Positions 1-10,281 are shown, counted from the first letter of the stretch. The stretch: 15,524 nucleotides of DNA from Nocardia sp. (GCA_013361595.1 JABFXT010000299.1:1-15524); one strand, 5' to 3'. Numbers and translations: made by a program. Notes: a model not told the origin generated them from the letters alone.

Positions 1-2045
<2,045 letters not shown>

Positions 2046-2379
2046 AACCCATCACAGGAACGCAGATCACAGTGACGGCATCTTCCCCGGGCCCTTCTTC
2101 GACCGGAGACGGCAGTGCCGAAGGCAGGCGCGCGGAATCTGCCGATTCGTCTCAGGCGAGATTCCGATGCGATACCGGTTTCTTCACACTGCGTTCCGGC
2201 GTCATTTTCCGGGTCTCTAGATATATCCGGACTCCCGGTCCGGGAATTTCATCGGAAGACCGCGACCCAATATTTACGAACGAACTCCCCGACCGGGAAG
2301 AAAAGAAAACGATTGTGCCTCGAGAACTGTTCTCGGGGCACAATCGTTGCTTCGCGCTGCACCGGACCGGTCGATCGAA
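2046..2379. other. Non-coding gap between the ESX unit and lpqU
   Basis: No convincing reading frame is seen here. The right part holds the terminator of the esx transcript (2297-2348). The middle (about 2215-2310) is noticeably richer in A and T than its surroundings and must hold the promoter of lpqU, because the upstream transcript is terminated. A TATATC at 2222-2227 (minus strand) is a weak -10 candidate without a good -35, so I do not call it as a promoter. Confidence 0.6.
2297..2348 (-). terminator. Strong rho-independent terminator of the esxU-esxT transcript
   Basis: Positions 2308-2326 and 2330-2348 form a 19-bp inverted repeat with one G-U wobble and a 3-base loop. On the minus strand the hairpin is followed directly by a T-rich run (TTTCTTTTCTTC, 2307-2296). 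It lies about 30 bases past the esxT stop codon, in the correct orientation to end the ESX minus-strand transcript before lpqU. The T-run is on one side only, so it should act mainly on minus-strand transcripts. Confidence 0.92.
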
Positions 2380-2667
2380 TCAGGCCCAGCGCGCCGCATT
2401 CTGCTTATCGGTGGTCGACATATCGATGGCACCGTCCTCGACGATCTTGGCGAGACGCTCCATGATGTCGAGCAGGCCGTTGTGGGCCTCGTCCCAGCGG
2501 CCCTGCTTGAGGCGGTATGCCTCCTGCGCACCGGATTCCCATTCCGCGGCCAGCGCGTTGACGTAGCCCTGGAGCTCGTCGTGGGTTTCCGTCAACCGGC
2601 CCTTCGACGAACGAAGGTCTCCGGTCATCGCCATCAGCTGGCCTTCGGAATACTTCATCTGCGACAT
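2380..2667 (-). CDS. esxT: WXG100 protein, EsxT-like (ESAT-6 family)
   Basis: This is a 95-residue WXG100 protein, expected to form an antiparallel four-helix heterodimer with the EsxU-like protein encoded just upstream and to be exported by the ESX-4 channel. It has two predicted helices flanking a central turn at W43-E44-S45-G46. The canonical motif is W-x-G, so here the glycine is displaced by one residue. The C-terminus (DMSTTDKQNAARWA) resembles the EsxA-side partner and has no YxxxD/E signal. The ATG start has TAGGAG at 2676-2681, 8 bases upstream. The gap to the esxU stop is 37 bases, so the two are co-transcribed, and a strong terminator follows. The name comes from the gene order Rv3446c-esxU-esxT of M. 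tuberculosis. Family assignment is firm; secretion is inferred. Confidence 0.9.
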   Translation of the reverse strand: MSQMKYSEGQLMAMTGDLRSSKGRLTETHDELQGYVNALAAEWESGAQEAYRLKQGRWDEAHNGLLDIMERLAKIVEDGAIDMSTTDKQNAARWA

Positions 2668-2704
2668 AGAAATAACTCCTAGAACTCTCGTGAACCGGTG
2701 ACGT

Positions 2705-3040
2705 TCAGATCTTCAGGCTGGAGCCGAGGTCGGCCGATGCGCCGAGCGAATGCAGACGATCCTGGTTGGCCTGCTCGGTAGCGGTGTACCCCTTGCCGTT
2801 TTCACGAATGAGGGTTCCGATTTCCGCCAGGACATCGTGCAGCTTGCGGGACTGCTGATCGTAGTCGTCCATGACCTTGCGGAAGGTTCCGGCGGCGGCA
2901 CCCTCCCAGTTCCCCGCGGAACCGGCAACAATGTTGCGCACGTTGCCAAGTTCGGTCTGCAGCTGCGAATTCACGTTTTCGACGTGTTTGGCAGCTGTCT
3001 CCATTGCCGCTACGTCGGTAGTGACGTTGGGGTTCGCCAC
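2705..3040 (-). CDS. esxU: WXG100 protein, EsxU-like (CFP-10-side partner)
   Basis: This is a 111-residue WXG100 protein with the canonical turn W45-E46-G47 between two amphipathic helices and a C-terminal T7SS signal Y85-T-A-T-E89 (YxxxE). In characterised ESX systems this signal sits on the CFP-10/EsxB-type partner and docks onto the last ATPase domain of EccC, which fits the neighbouring genes. The start is a GTG with an excellent AAGGAG at 3046-3051, 5 bases upstream. It is the first gene of the esxU-esxT pair and is preceded by 131 non-coding bases that hold an ECF-sigma-like promoter. That arrangement suggests the pair can be expressed independently of eccC. Identity as a WXG100 protein is firm; the esxU name follows from position. 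Confidence 0.92.
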   Translation of the reverse strand: MANPNVTTDVAAMETAAKHVENVNSQLQTELGNVRNIVAGSAGNWEGAAAGTFRKVMDDYDQQSRKLHDVLAEIGTLIRENGKGYTATEQANQDRLHSLGASADLGSSLKI

Positions 3041-3114
3041 GGTATCTCCTTAATCGAGTTCGGATCCGGACCCCCTGCGTCCGCAAACGGTCCGAACTTG
3101 CCTTCATGATGATT

Positions 3115-3141
3115 GGACGCGATCCCCGCCCAATCGGTTCC
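3115..3141 (-). promoter_or_regulatory. Candidate ECF-sigma (SigM-like) promoter for esxU-esxT
   Basis: On the minus strand the sequence reads GGAAC (3141-3137), a 17-base spacer, then CGTCC (3119-3115). This matches the general ECF group pattern GGAAC / CGTC with a 16-18 base spacer. In M. tuberculosis SigM is reported to control the ESX-4 esx genes. The -10 element lies about 75 bases upstream of the esxU GTG. It is found by eye, without a start-site map. Confidence 0.6.
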
Positions 3142-3171
3142 ATAAGATTTCGGGAAACGTCGCGACCGGCG

Positions 3172-4611
3172 TCATGGAGTGACATCCAGCGTGTTCGCGA
3201 GTTCTTCACAGATAGGTGTGATCGAGTCCTGCCCCCCTGTCCGATACTGGCACCCGATACTGATCTGGATGCTGTGCTCGACGATAACATGCCAGTCAAC
3301 GGTCGATCCGTCCTCTGGATGCTCGGAATATGCCAGGCCGGGGCGGCCGGCGAAGACCACATCACGACGGATGGCGGAGACCGATCCGGCTGGGCGGCGG
3401 GCGATCTGAGCTTCCAGCGTCGCGGCGATCTGTTCGTGATCCACACCGGATGCCACCGGCTGCTGTGCCACCGTGATCCGGGCGCGCGGGCCGGTATCCG
3501 GGACCAGTTCGAGGCGCTGGTCCATCGCGGCGACCGGACCGGCGGGATGCCAGCCACCGGGCACCGTGAGGCGCAGGGCGCCGAAGACCACCGGGCCCGA
3601 ACCGGACTCGACGGTCGGGGTCACGCGGACGGCCGGGCCGGAAGTGGTACTCGGAACGGCGGCCACGGCATCGGAGTCACCGCCCGATATCCGGGCGAGA
3701 CCCACACCCGCCGCGACCACGACGGCCACCGCGAGCACGGCAACGACGCCCAGGTAGAGCGGAGTGCGGGAGCGCGGCGGCCGGGTGGCGGCCGCGCGTT
3801 CGCGAAGGGGTTGCAGCCATTCGGCCTCGGCGGCGGCCGGAGGCAGGGCGGTGCGATGGTCGTCCGGCTCGCTCGGGTGCACCCGCACCAGATCCGTACC
3901 CGCCACCACCAGAAGCTCGACCCCGCCGCAGCGGTCCGCGACCGTGGGGGCGATCCGTTCGAGAAAGCCGGAGTCGGTACGTCCCACCACGACAACAGAA
4001 CTCACCCGGCAGCCGTGCAGCAGCCGTTCGAGGACGGCATCGAAACGCGCGACACCGTCCTCCTCAGCGGCGATCTCGGCCGCGGCCAGTACCGGCTCGT
4101 GTTCGCAGTATTCGAGCCGCGGACCGTGTTCGCCGGGGATCACAGTGGAGGCGGTGGTGGCCAGCGGCCCGAATTCCAGCACAACCGTTCGCGCGTCCCG
4201 GATCCGCTGTCCGGCGGCGACCGCCCGCACAGCGATCGTCTCCAACGTCACGTGACCGCTGAACCGGCGGGCCGCGGACTCCAGTACCGCCAGCCGATGC
4301 GGATCCCATTCGGTCGGATGGACCACGGTGAGCCGTTCACATGGTGCGGGTATCCGTAGCTGCGCCAGCGTGTGGCCGAAGACCGCGGTCAACGCCGCTT
4401 CGGGTGTCGGCATCCCCGGGTCGTAGGCGATGCGGTCGGCGGCGATCAGTTGTACCGGCGATACCGCGATCGACGGCGGCGCCATCGGTTCCCCGACCAC
4501 CAGGGTGCGGCCGTCGCCACTGGGCACGATCGACGGTGTCAGGTCGGCATGGGTGTTCGCGCTCCACGCCCACAATCGGGTCTCGGTCAGCGCGATCTCG
4601 ACGACCGGCAT
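3172..4611 (-). CDS. T7SS-associated membrane protein, Rv3446c family
   Basis: This 479-residue protein of the Rv3446c type occurs only in ESX-4 loci, and its role is unknown. Residues 1 to about 245 form a soluble domain with alternating strand-like segments (VVEIALTETRLWAW, LTVVHPTEWDP at 94-104, TVVLEFGP at 142-149, SSVVVVGRTDSG at 204-215, LLVVAGTD at 233-240), which resembles a degenerate actin/Hsp70-type fold. A single membrane helix spans about 284-306. A second domain (about 340-479) ending in ICEELANTLDVTP matches the layout of the Rv3446c C-terminal domain. It has two cysteines, C454 and C468, placed for a disulfide outside the cytoplasm. The chosen ATG overlaps the eccC4 stop as TAATG, implying translational coupling. 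An in-frame GTG 18 bases upstream is possible but less likely. Family assignment is fairly sure; the actin-like reading is inference. Confidence 0.85.
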   Translation of the reverse strand: MPVVEIALTETRLWAWSANTHADLTPSIVPSGDGRTLVVGEPMAPPSIAVSPVQLIAADRIAYDPGMPTPEAALTAVFGHTLAQLRIPAPCERLTVVHPTEWDPHRLAVLESAARRFSGHVTLETIAVRAVAAGQRIRDARTVVLEFGPLATTASTVIPGEHGPRLEYCEHEPVLAAAEIAAEEDGVARFDAVLERLLHGCRVSSVVVVGRTDSGFLERIAPTVADRCGGVELLVVAGTDLVRVHPSEPDDHRTALPPAAAEAEWLQPLRERAAATRPPRSRTPLYLGVVAVLAVAVVVAAGVGLARISGGDSDAVAAVPSTTSGPAVRVTPTVESGSGPVVFGALRLTVPGGWHPAGPVAAMDQRLELVPDTGPRARITVAQQPVASGVDHEQIAATLEAQIARRPAGSVSAIRRDVVFAGRPGLAYSEHPEDGSTVDWHVIVEHSIQISIGCQYRTGGQDSITPICEELANTLDVTP

Positions 4612-7600
4612 TATTGGGTCGGCATCCACGAGGTCTGGACGAGTTCGTTACCCGAACGGCCGACCAGCGTGCCGCGGCCCGGTGGCATGGCGCTGGGCCG
4701 GACATTGCCGAGCAGACCGCCCTCCTCGCGGCTGCCGCTCATGATCAGTCCCGGCGTGGCCAGGTCACGCAGCCGGGAGATCACCGGTTCGTACAGGGCG
4801 CGCCCCGCACCGCCGGACCGCCGCGAGATGATCAGGTGCAGGCCGATGTCCTTGGCGTGGGCCAGATAGTCGAGGATCTGCGCCAACGGGTTACCACCGG
4901 ATCCGCTGGACACCAGGTCGTAGTCGTCGACGATCACGAAGAGATCCGGGCCCGACCACCAGGAGCGGTCGCGCAGTTCCTGCGGTGTGACGTTCGGGCC
5001 GGGCATCCGGGTACGCAGCAGTGCCGCGAGATCACGCATATTCGTGGTCAGGCCCTCGGCACCGGTCGCGTAGGCGGCCAGGCGGTCCTGGTCGAAGTAT
5101 CCGAGCATGGTGCGCCGGAAGTCGACCAGGATGAGCGCCGCGGAGTCCCGCGCATTGGATTCGACGATGCCGCTGACGATATTGCGCAGCAGGGTGGATT
5201 TACCGCATTCGGTATCACCGAAGATCAGGAAGTGCGGGTTGTCGTCGAAGTTGAGGAACACCGGCGACAGCTCGGATTCGTTGATACCGATCGGAATCGC
5301 GACATTACGCCGATCGGCCGGCCCCTGCCAGGGACCGATCGCGCGGACGAACTGTTCGCGGTCGAGTTGTTCGGGCAGCATGCGGACCTGCGGAGCGGGG
5401 CGGCCCGGGGTGGCCTGCTGGAGTCGCGCGACGGCGTCGGCGACGCCACGGCTGATGTCCTCGGGATCGGAGGATCCGTCCACCCGCGGCAGCGCGGTGA
5501 GCATATGCAGGCTCTCCGGGGTCATACCGCGGCCCGGGCGGCCCTGGGGGACCAGGGCCGCGACCTTACGGCCGAACTCGGAATCGGCGGGATCACCGAG
5601 GCGCAGTTCGAGGCGCGTGCCGATCTGGTCCTTGAGTTGCGGCCGGGCTTCCATCCACCGCGACAGGGCGATCACGACGTGCACGCCGTAGGACAGACCC
5701 TGTACCGCGAGGTTCATGATGGCCTGTTCCAGCGGTTCGAAATCCTGGCGGATCGAACCGAATCCGTCGATCACCAGGAATACATCACCGAAGGGGTCCT
5801 CGTGGGCGCCGGTGGCGGCCTGGCTCCCGGCCGGATCACCGGCACGCAGCCGCCGGAACTCCGACATCGACTCGATACCGAGCTGACGGAAACGCAGTTC
5901 CCGAGTACGCACGATGGTGGTCATCTCTGCGACGGTGCGCCGCACCTGGTCGTGATCCAACCGGCCGGCCACCGAACCGACGTGCGGCAACCCTTGGAGG
6001 CTCGCGAGGGTGCCGCCGCCGAAGTCCAGGCAGTAGAACTGCACCTGCTCGGCGGTGTGGGTCAGCGACATCGCCATGATCAGCGTGCGCAGCATGGTCG
6101 ATTTACCCGACTGTGGTCCCCCGACCACCGCCACATTGCCGCGGGCGCCGGACAGATCGACGACGAGCGGGTCACGCCGCTGGTCGTAGGGCCGGTCGAC
6201 GAGACCGATCGGGGCGCGCAGACCGGCCTGCGCGTTGTACTCGCCGGTGAGGATCGAACGGGGTACCAGCTCGTCCAGGGGAGGCGCGGAATCCAGTGGC
6301 GGCAGCCAGATCTCGTGCGCGGGCCGGCCGTGGCCGCGGATCCGGGCCACCAGCATGCCGATATTGGAGAGCTGTTCGCCGTCGACGACCAGCGGCTCCG
6401 GATCATCGAGGGGTTCGGGAGCGAGCGGAACCCGGTCCACCGCCCTGAATTCGACGTGTTTGGCGAGGAAGGGACGTGCGGTGATATCGATTTCACCGGC
6501 CCGGGTGGCGACCGCGATATCGCGCTGCGGTCCACCACCCACATAGGTACCCGACACATAGGATGCCTGGAACCGCTGGATCTCGCCCGAATCCGATTTC
6601 AGATACCCGCCACCGGGGTTGTTGGGCAGGTTATAGGCATCCGGTACGCCGAGTACCTGCCGGGATTCGTTGGCGGAGAACGTTTTCAGGCCGATCCGGT
6701 AGGACAGATGCGATTCCAGGCCCTTGAGTTTGCCCTCCTCCAGACGCTGCGAGGCGAGCAGCAGATGGACGTGCAACGATCGGCCCAGCCGGCCGATCAT
6801 CACGAACAGTTCCGCGAAATCGGGGTGCTGGGTGAGGAGTTCGGAGAATTCGTCGAGTACCACGAACAGGGCGGGCAGCGGATCGAGGTCGGCACCGGCG
6901 GCCCGCGCCTTCTCGTATTCGGAGACGTTCGCGAAGTTACCGGCCTGGCGCAGGACTTCCTGACGGCGGTTCATCTCACCCGCCAGCGCGTCCCGCATAC
7001 GGTCGACCAGATCGGCTTCCTCTTCGAGGTTGGTGATGACGGCCGCGACATGCGGTACGCCGTCGAGACCGAGGAAGGTGGCACCACCCTTGAAGTCCAC
7101 CAGGACCAGGTTCAGCTGATCCGGTGAATGCGTCGCGAGCAGACTCAGTACCAGCGTGCGCAGGAATTCGGATTTACCGGATCCGGTGGCACCGATACAC
7201 AGACCGTGCGGGCCCATTCCGGATTCGGCGGCCTCTTTGATATCGAGAACCACGGGCAGGCCGTCGGCCCCGACGCCGAAGGGCACCCGCAGCCGTTCCC
7301 GGCCGTAGCGGGGCCGCCACGCGCTCTCCGGATTGAAGGAGCCGATATCGCCCAGGCCCATCAGCTGGGCCCAGGTGTTGATGGTCTCCCCCTCGGTGAC
7401 CTCGACATCGCTGCTGCGCTGCGTCGCCGCGCGGTACGGTGCCAGCCGGCGGGCCACCTGCTGTGCCTGTTCCCGGCTGATCCGGTCGATGACCGCGAAA
7501 CGCTCCTGATTTCCGGTGGCACCGCGGCCCAGGCATTCACCGTTGCGGATGGTGAGGCCGATACCGCGCGATACCGCCAGCCGCGGTGCGTATCCGCAGA

Positions 7601-8642
7601 GGTCGATCACGGTGACACCCTCGTATCCGGACTCGCGCAGCTGATCGTCCTCGGCCTCCAGCAGGCCGCCGTCCACCACGATCACCACATGCACCATCGC
7701 GGAATTGGTGGGCTGGTTGCGGGAGTAGCGGACCCGGTTCCCGAGAATCGGGGCGAGGCCGGCCATCGCCTCGCGGATCGAGCCGAAGAACATACGCTGG
7801 GTGCCGACACCGTCCTGGGAGTCGGGGTGCTGGGTATGCGGCAGCCATTTGGTCCATTCCCATTCCGCGCTGGTGTCGGGACCACATACGATCGCGGTGA
7901 GCACTTGGTCCGGACCGTGGAACATGGCCAGCTGGACGAGCATCGCGCGCACCATGTCCCGCGCCTGGGCCCGGTCGCCGTCGAGGGCGATGGTGGCGAA
8001 CCCCTTCACGGCGATGGCGGTGGGCAGATCCGGGACGGTCGAATGCGCGCGGACGAAGCGACGCAGGGATACCGCGGCGATCGGTTCGAGTTCCTCCACC
8101 GGACCGGTTTCCGGCGCGACCAGGCGGGTCGCCAGGCGCTGGCCGCCGATCCCGATCCGGACATGGCAGAAGTCCTTGTCGCTGGGCCGGCGCTCCCACA
8201 TCCGGGAGGTGCCGGCGAGCATCCAGACCAGTCCGGGTTCCGGATGACTCCATTCGACCGCGGCCCGCTGCTCGGCCGCCGTAACGCCGACATCCTTGCG
8301 AACCTGATCGAGATAGCGCAGATAGTCTTTGCGGTCCTCGTTGGCCTCGGCGGCCTTGGCACCCTTACCGTTGCCCTGACCGGCGAACATGCCGACCATC
8401 GAGACCATCATCATCATCGGGAACATCAGCGACATCGGGTTCGACGCGATACCGCTGCCCTGGGTGAACATCAGCGCCATCATCCCGACCATGCCGAGGA
8501 TCATCACGACCGGCATGAGCTTGCCCAGCAGATTTCCCGGGGTCACCCGGGGGATCTCGGGCGGTGGTTGCAGGGTGACCTCGCCGCCGGGGGTTCGCGG
8601 GACCTCCCGGCGCGCACGCCGCTGAAAACGGACAGTCGTCAT
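4611..8642 (-). CDS. eccC4: EccC4, FtsK/SpoIIIE-type motor ATPase of ESX-4
   Basis: This is the motor of the T7SS, a membrane-anchored ATPase that recognises the WXG100 substrate and drives export. It has 1343 residues in one chain. Two methionine-rich membrane helices (about 39-60 and 70-88) are followed by a stalk/DUF region and three ATPase domains. Their Walker A motifs are GATGSGKS (484-491), GGPQSGKS (841-848) and GDTECGKS (1142-1149). Domain 1 has the Walker B/catalytic pair D597-E598 (FVVLDEF). The corresponding sites in domains 2 (VIDGF, D959-G960) and 3 (IVDDY, D1239-D1240) lack the Glu. The ATG at 8642 is chosen because AAGGGGG lies 10 bases upstream (8653-8659) and MTTVRFQRRARR is the expected basic N-terminus. 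A longer frame from 8753 would read through the promoter region. The gene diverges from eccD4. Confidence 0.97.
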   Translation of the reverse strand: MTTVRFQRRARREVPRTPGGEVTLQPPPEIPRVTPGNLLGKLMPVVMILGMVGMMALMFTQGSGIASNPMSLMFPMMMMVSMVGMFAGQGNGKGAKAAEANEDRKDYLRYLDQVRKDVGVTAAEQRAAVEWSHPEPGLVWMLAGTSRMWERRPSDKDFCHVRIGIGGQRLATRLVAPETGPVEELEPIAAVSLRRFVRAHSTVPDLPTAIAVKGFATIALDGDRAQARDMVRAMLVQLAMFHGPDQVLTAIVCGPDTSAEWEWTKWLPHTQHPDSQDGVGTQRMFFGSIREAMAGLAPILGNRVRYSRNQPTNSAMVHVVIVVDGGLLEAEDDQLRESGYEGVTVIDLCGYAPRLAVSRGIGLTIRNGECLGRGATGNQERFAVIDRISREQAQQVARRLAPYRAATQRSSDVEVTEGETINTWAQLMGLGDIGSFNPESAWRPRYGRERLRVPFGVGADGLPVVLDIKEAAESGMGPHGLCIGATGSGKSEFLRTLVLSLLATHSPDQLNLVLVDFKGGATFLGLDGVPHVAAVITNLEEEADLVDRMRDALAGEMNRRQEVLRQAGNFANVSEYEKARAAGADLDPLPALFVVLDEFSELLTQHPDFAELFVMIGRLGRSLHVHLLLASQRLEEGKLKGLESHLSYRIGLKTFSANESRQVLGVPDAYNLPNNPGGGYLKSDSGEIQRFQASYVSGTYVGGGPQRDIAVATRAGEIDITARPFLAKHVEFRAVDRVPLAPEPLDDPEPLVVDGEQLSNIGMLVARIRGHGRPAHEIWLPPLDSAPPLDELVPRSILTGEYNAQAGLRAPIGLVDRPYDQRRDPLVVDLSGARGNVAVVGGPQSGKSTMLRTLIMAMSLTHTAEQVQFYCLDFGGGTLASLQGLPHVGSVAGRLDHDQVRRTVAEMTTIVRTRELRFRQLGIESMSEFRRLRAGDPAGSQAATGAHEDPFGDVFLVIDGFGSIRQDFEPLEQAIMNLAVQGLSYGVHVVIALSRWMEARPQLKDQIGTRLELRLGDPADSEFGRKVAALVPQGRPGRGMTPESLHMLTALPRVDGSSDPEDISRGVADAVARLQQATPGRPAPQVRMLPEQLDREQFVRAIGPWQGPADRRNVAIPIGINESELSPVFLNFDDNPHFLIFGDTECGKSTLLRNIVSGIVESNARDSAALILVDFRRTMLGYFDQDRLAAYATGAEGLTTNMRDLAALLRTRMPGPNVTPQELRDRSWWSGPDLFVIVDDYDLVSSGSGGNPLAQILDYLAHAKDIGLHLIISRRSGGAGRALYEPVISRLRDLATPGLIMSGSREEGGLLGNVRPSAMPPGRGTLVGRSGNELVQTSWMPTQ

Positions 8643-8682
8643 CGAACGAGATCCCCCTTGTGGCCATGCGATGTTCGGGCTC

Positions 8683-8688
8683 AGTGTA
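8683..8688 (-). promoter_or_regulatory. Candidate -10 element of the eccC4 promoter
   Basis: The minus strand reads TACACT, matching the TAnnnT form of actinobacterial housekeeping -10 boxes, about 40 bases upstream of the eccC4 ATG. The -35 region 17-18 bases upstream is a poor match and falls inside the GAACTGTAC...GTTC element. Weak evidence by eye. Confidence 0.35.
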
Positions 8689-8699
8689 GAGGCAAGCCT

Positions 8700-8717
8700 G
8701 AACATGTCGTACAGTTC
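8700..8717 (-). promoter_or_regulatory. Candidate operator: GAACTGTAC...GTTC in the eccC4/eccD4 divergent region
   Basis: On the minus strand GAACTGTAC begins at 8717 and an inverted GTTC ends at 8700, giving GAAC-N10-GTTC. The same GAACTGTAC with an inverted GTTC occurs, in the same orientation, in the eccB4/eccE intergenic region (13542-13557). Recurrence in the two divergent promoter regions of one locus suggests a shared regulator site. The spacing differs (10 versus 8), so a single dimer site is not proved. Confidence 0.4.
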
Positions 8718-8814
8718 GACCTGCATTCTGCTGGCCGGGACGAGGGCACGCAACCCGCGATCTCCTGGGAGAATGCGGAAAAAGAGCAGGGTAGCGAATC
8801 AACTTGGGGGAAGC

Positions 8815-10281
8815 GTGACACATGCGCGACTGGACCATATGGAGGAAGATTCCTCGCGGGGTGTAGTCCGCGCACCGGATCTCACCAGGGTCACCATTCT
8901 GGCCAAACACACTCAGGTCGATATGGCCATTCCGGTCGATGTCCCGGTCGCGCTGGTCATCCCGAGTGTCGTCGATATGATCGCCGCGCACAGCAGAACC
9001 AACGACTTCGACAACCAGGGCGAACGGTACGAACCCGCGGACTGGGTCCTGGCCCGTATCGGCCAGCCGCCGCTGTCCAATTCACTCAGTCTGGGTGAGC
9101 AGGGCATCCGCGACGGCGAACTGCTGATGCTGGAGAACTCGGCGCATACCGCGCCGACTCCGCTCTTCGACGACATCATGTACAACGTCGCCGTCGCCGA
9201 CTCCGAGCATTTCCGCGGCTGGAACCCCGATACCGCGCGGATCACCGGCTCGGTGCTCGCGGTACTCACCATGCTGGCCGGCTGCACCGCGCTGCTGGCG
9301 TCCCCGGATGCCCTGCCCGGATGGATCACCGGCACGATCGCACTCGTTGTCACGGTGCTGCTCGTGGTCGCGGCGATGGTCTTCAGCCGGGTGTACGGGG
9401 ATCCGAAGACCTCGCTGGTACTCGGCGGCTGCGCGCTGCCACCGGCTTTCGCCGGCGGCATGCTCATCGTGCCGGACCATTTCGACTGGGCCCATATGCT
9501 GCTCGGTTCCACCCTGCTCGGAGCCACGGCGATTCTGGCCTGGCGGGTCACCGGGGTGGGGCTGGGACTGTTCATCGGCGCCGGGACGGTCGCCCTGTTC
9601 GCGGTCCCGTCGGCACTGGTCGGGCTGCTCACCGCGCAACCGATGAAGGCGGTCGGCGCGGTGGTGGCGGCGGTGGGGCTCGGCGCCCTGTCGCTGGCCC
9701 CGCGGATCTCCATGACCCTGGCGAAACTGCCGCTGCCGCCGGTCCCCTCACCCGGAACACCGATCGACCCGACCGAGGACGATCCCGACGATCACCGCGC
9801 CTTGCCGACTCTGGACGCGTTGCACGCGAAATCGGCTCGGGCGCGAACCTATCTGAGCGGCCTGGTCTCGGCGACCACGCTGGTCACCGCGGTCGGCGCA
9901 CTCGTCGCGACCGATCCGGCCGGGGGCGGGTTCTTCTGGCCGGGTATCGCGCTCGCACTGGTGTGCGCCGCGGCCCTGATGTTCCGCAGCCGTACCTACG
10001 CCGGAGCCGAACAGGCGGTGATCCTCATCGCGGGCGGTGCGGCGATCCTGCTGGCGATGCTGGTGGGAACGGCGTTCGTCACCGATCTCCCGCTGGCCGC
10101 CTTCGGTGCCGCGCTGGTCATGCTGGTCGCGGCACTGATTCTCGGCATCATCGTCCCCAACCAGACCGCGACCCCGCCGATGCGGCGGGCCGCCGAATTG
10201 ATCGAATACGGTTTCGTGGCCGCCGTGCTGCCGCTCGTGTTCTGGGTGGCCGACCTCTACTCCCTCGTCCGCGGGCTGTGA
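8815..10281 (+). CDS. eccD4: EccD4, ESX-4 membrane channel component
   Basis: EccD is the multi-spanning inner-membrane subunit that lines the T7SS pore. The 488-residue product has an N-terminal cytoplasmic ubiquitin-like domain (about 24-107, TRVTILAKHTQVDMAIPVDV ... DGELLMLE). After a linker, hydrophobic segments run from about residue 142 to the C-terminus, matching the 11-helix pattern of the family. The N-terminal block GWNPDTARITGSVLAVLTML (135-154) begins the first helix. The GTG at 8815 is chosen because GGGGGAAG lies immediately upstream. An ATG 24 bases further in lacks a ribosome site, and the longer frame from 8671 would overlap the promoter region. The size fits EccD4 of mycobacteria (about 470). 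The stop overlaps the mycP4 start. Confidence 0.94.
   Translation: MTHARLDHMEEDSSRGVVRAPDLTRVTILAKHTQVDMAIPVDVPVALVIPSVVDMIAAHSRTNDFDNQGERYEPADWVLARIGQPPLSNSLSLGEQGIRDGELLMLENSAHTAPTPLFDDIMYNVAVADSEHFRGWNPDTARITGSVLAVLTMLAGCTALLASPDALPGWITGTIALVVTVLLVVAAMVFSRVYGDPKTSLVLGGCALPPAFAGGMLIVPDHFDWAHMLLGSTLLGATAILAWRVTGVGLGLFIGAGTVALFAVPSALVGLLTAQPMKAVGAVVAAVGLGALSLAPRISMTLAKLPLPPVPSPGTPIDPTEDDPDDHRALPTLDALHAKSARARTYLSGLVSATTLVTAVGALVATDPAGGGFFWPGIALALVCAAALMFRSRTYAGAEQAVILIAGGAAILLAMLVGTAFVTDLPLAAFGAALVMLVAALILGIIVPNQTATPPMRRAAELIEYGFVAAVLPLVFWVADLYSLVRGL

Noticed and set aside
8375..8530. CAT-repeat-like stretch that might be a microsatellite
   Set aside because: It encodes the methionine-rich membrane helices of EccC (minus strand), a conserved family trait, and is not a tandem repeat array.
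4341..9098. Two very long plus-strand open frames (4341-7127 and 7128-9098) opposite eccC4
   Set aside because: They mirror the codon structure of eccC4 on the other strand. Long antisense frames are expected in GC-rich genes, and the translations show no recognisable domain.
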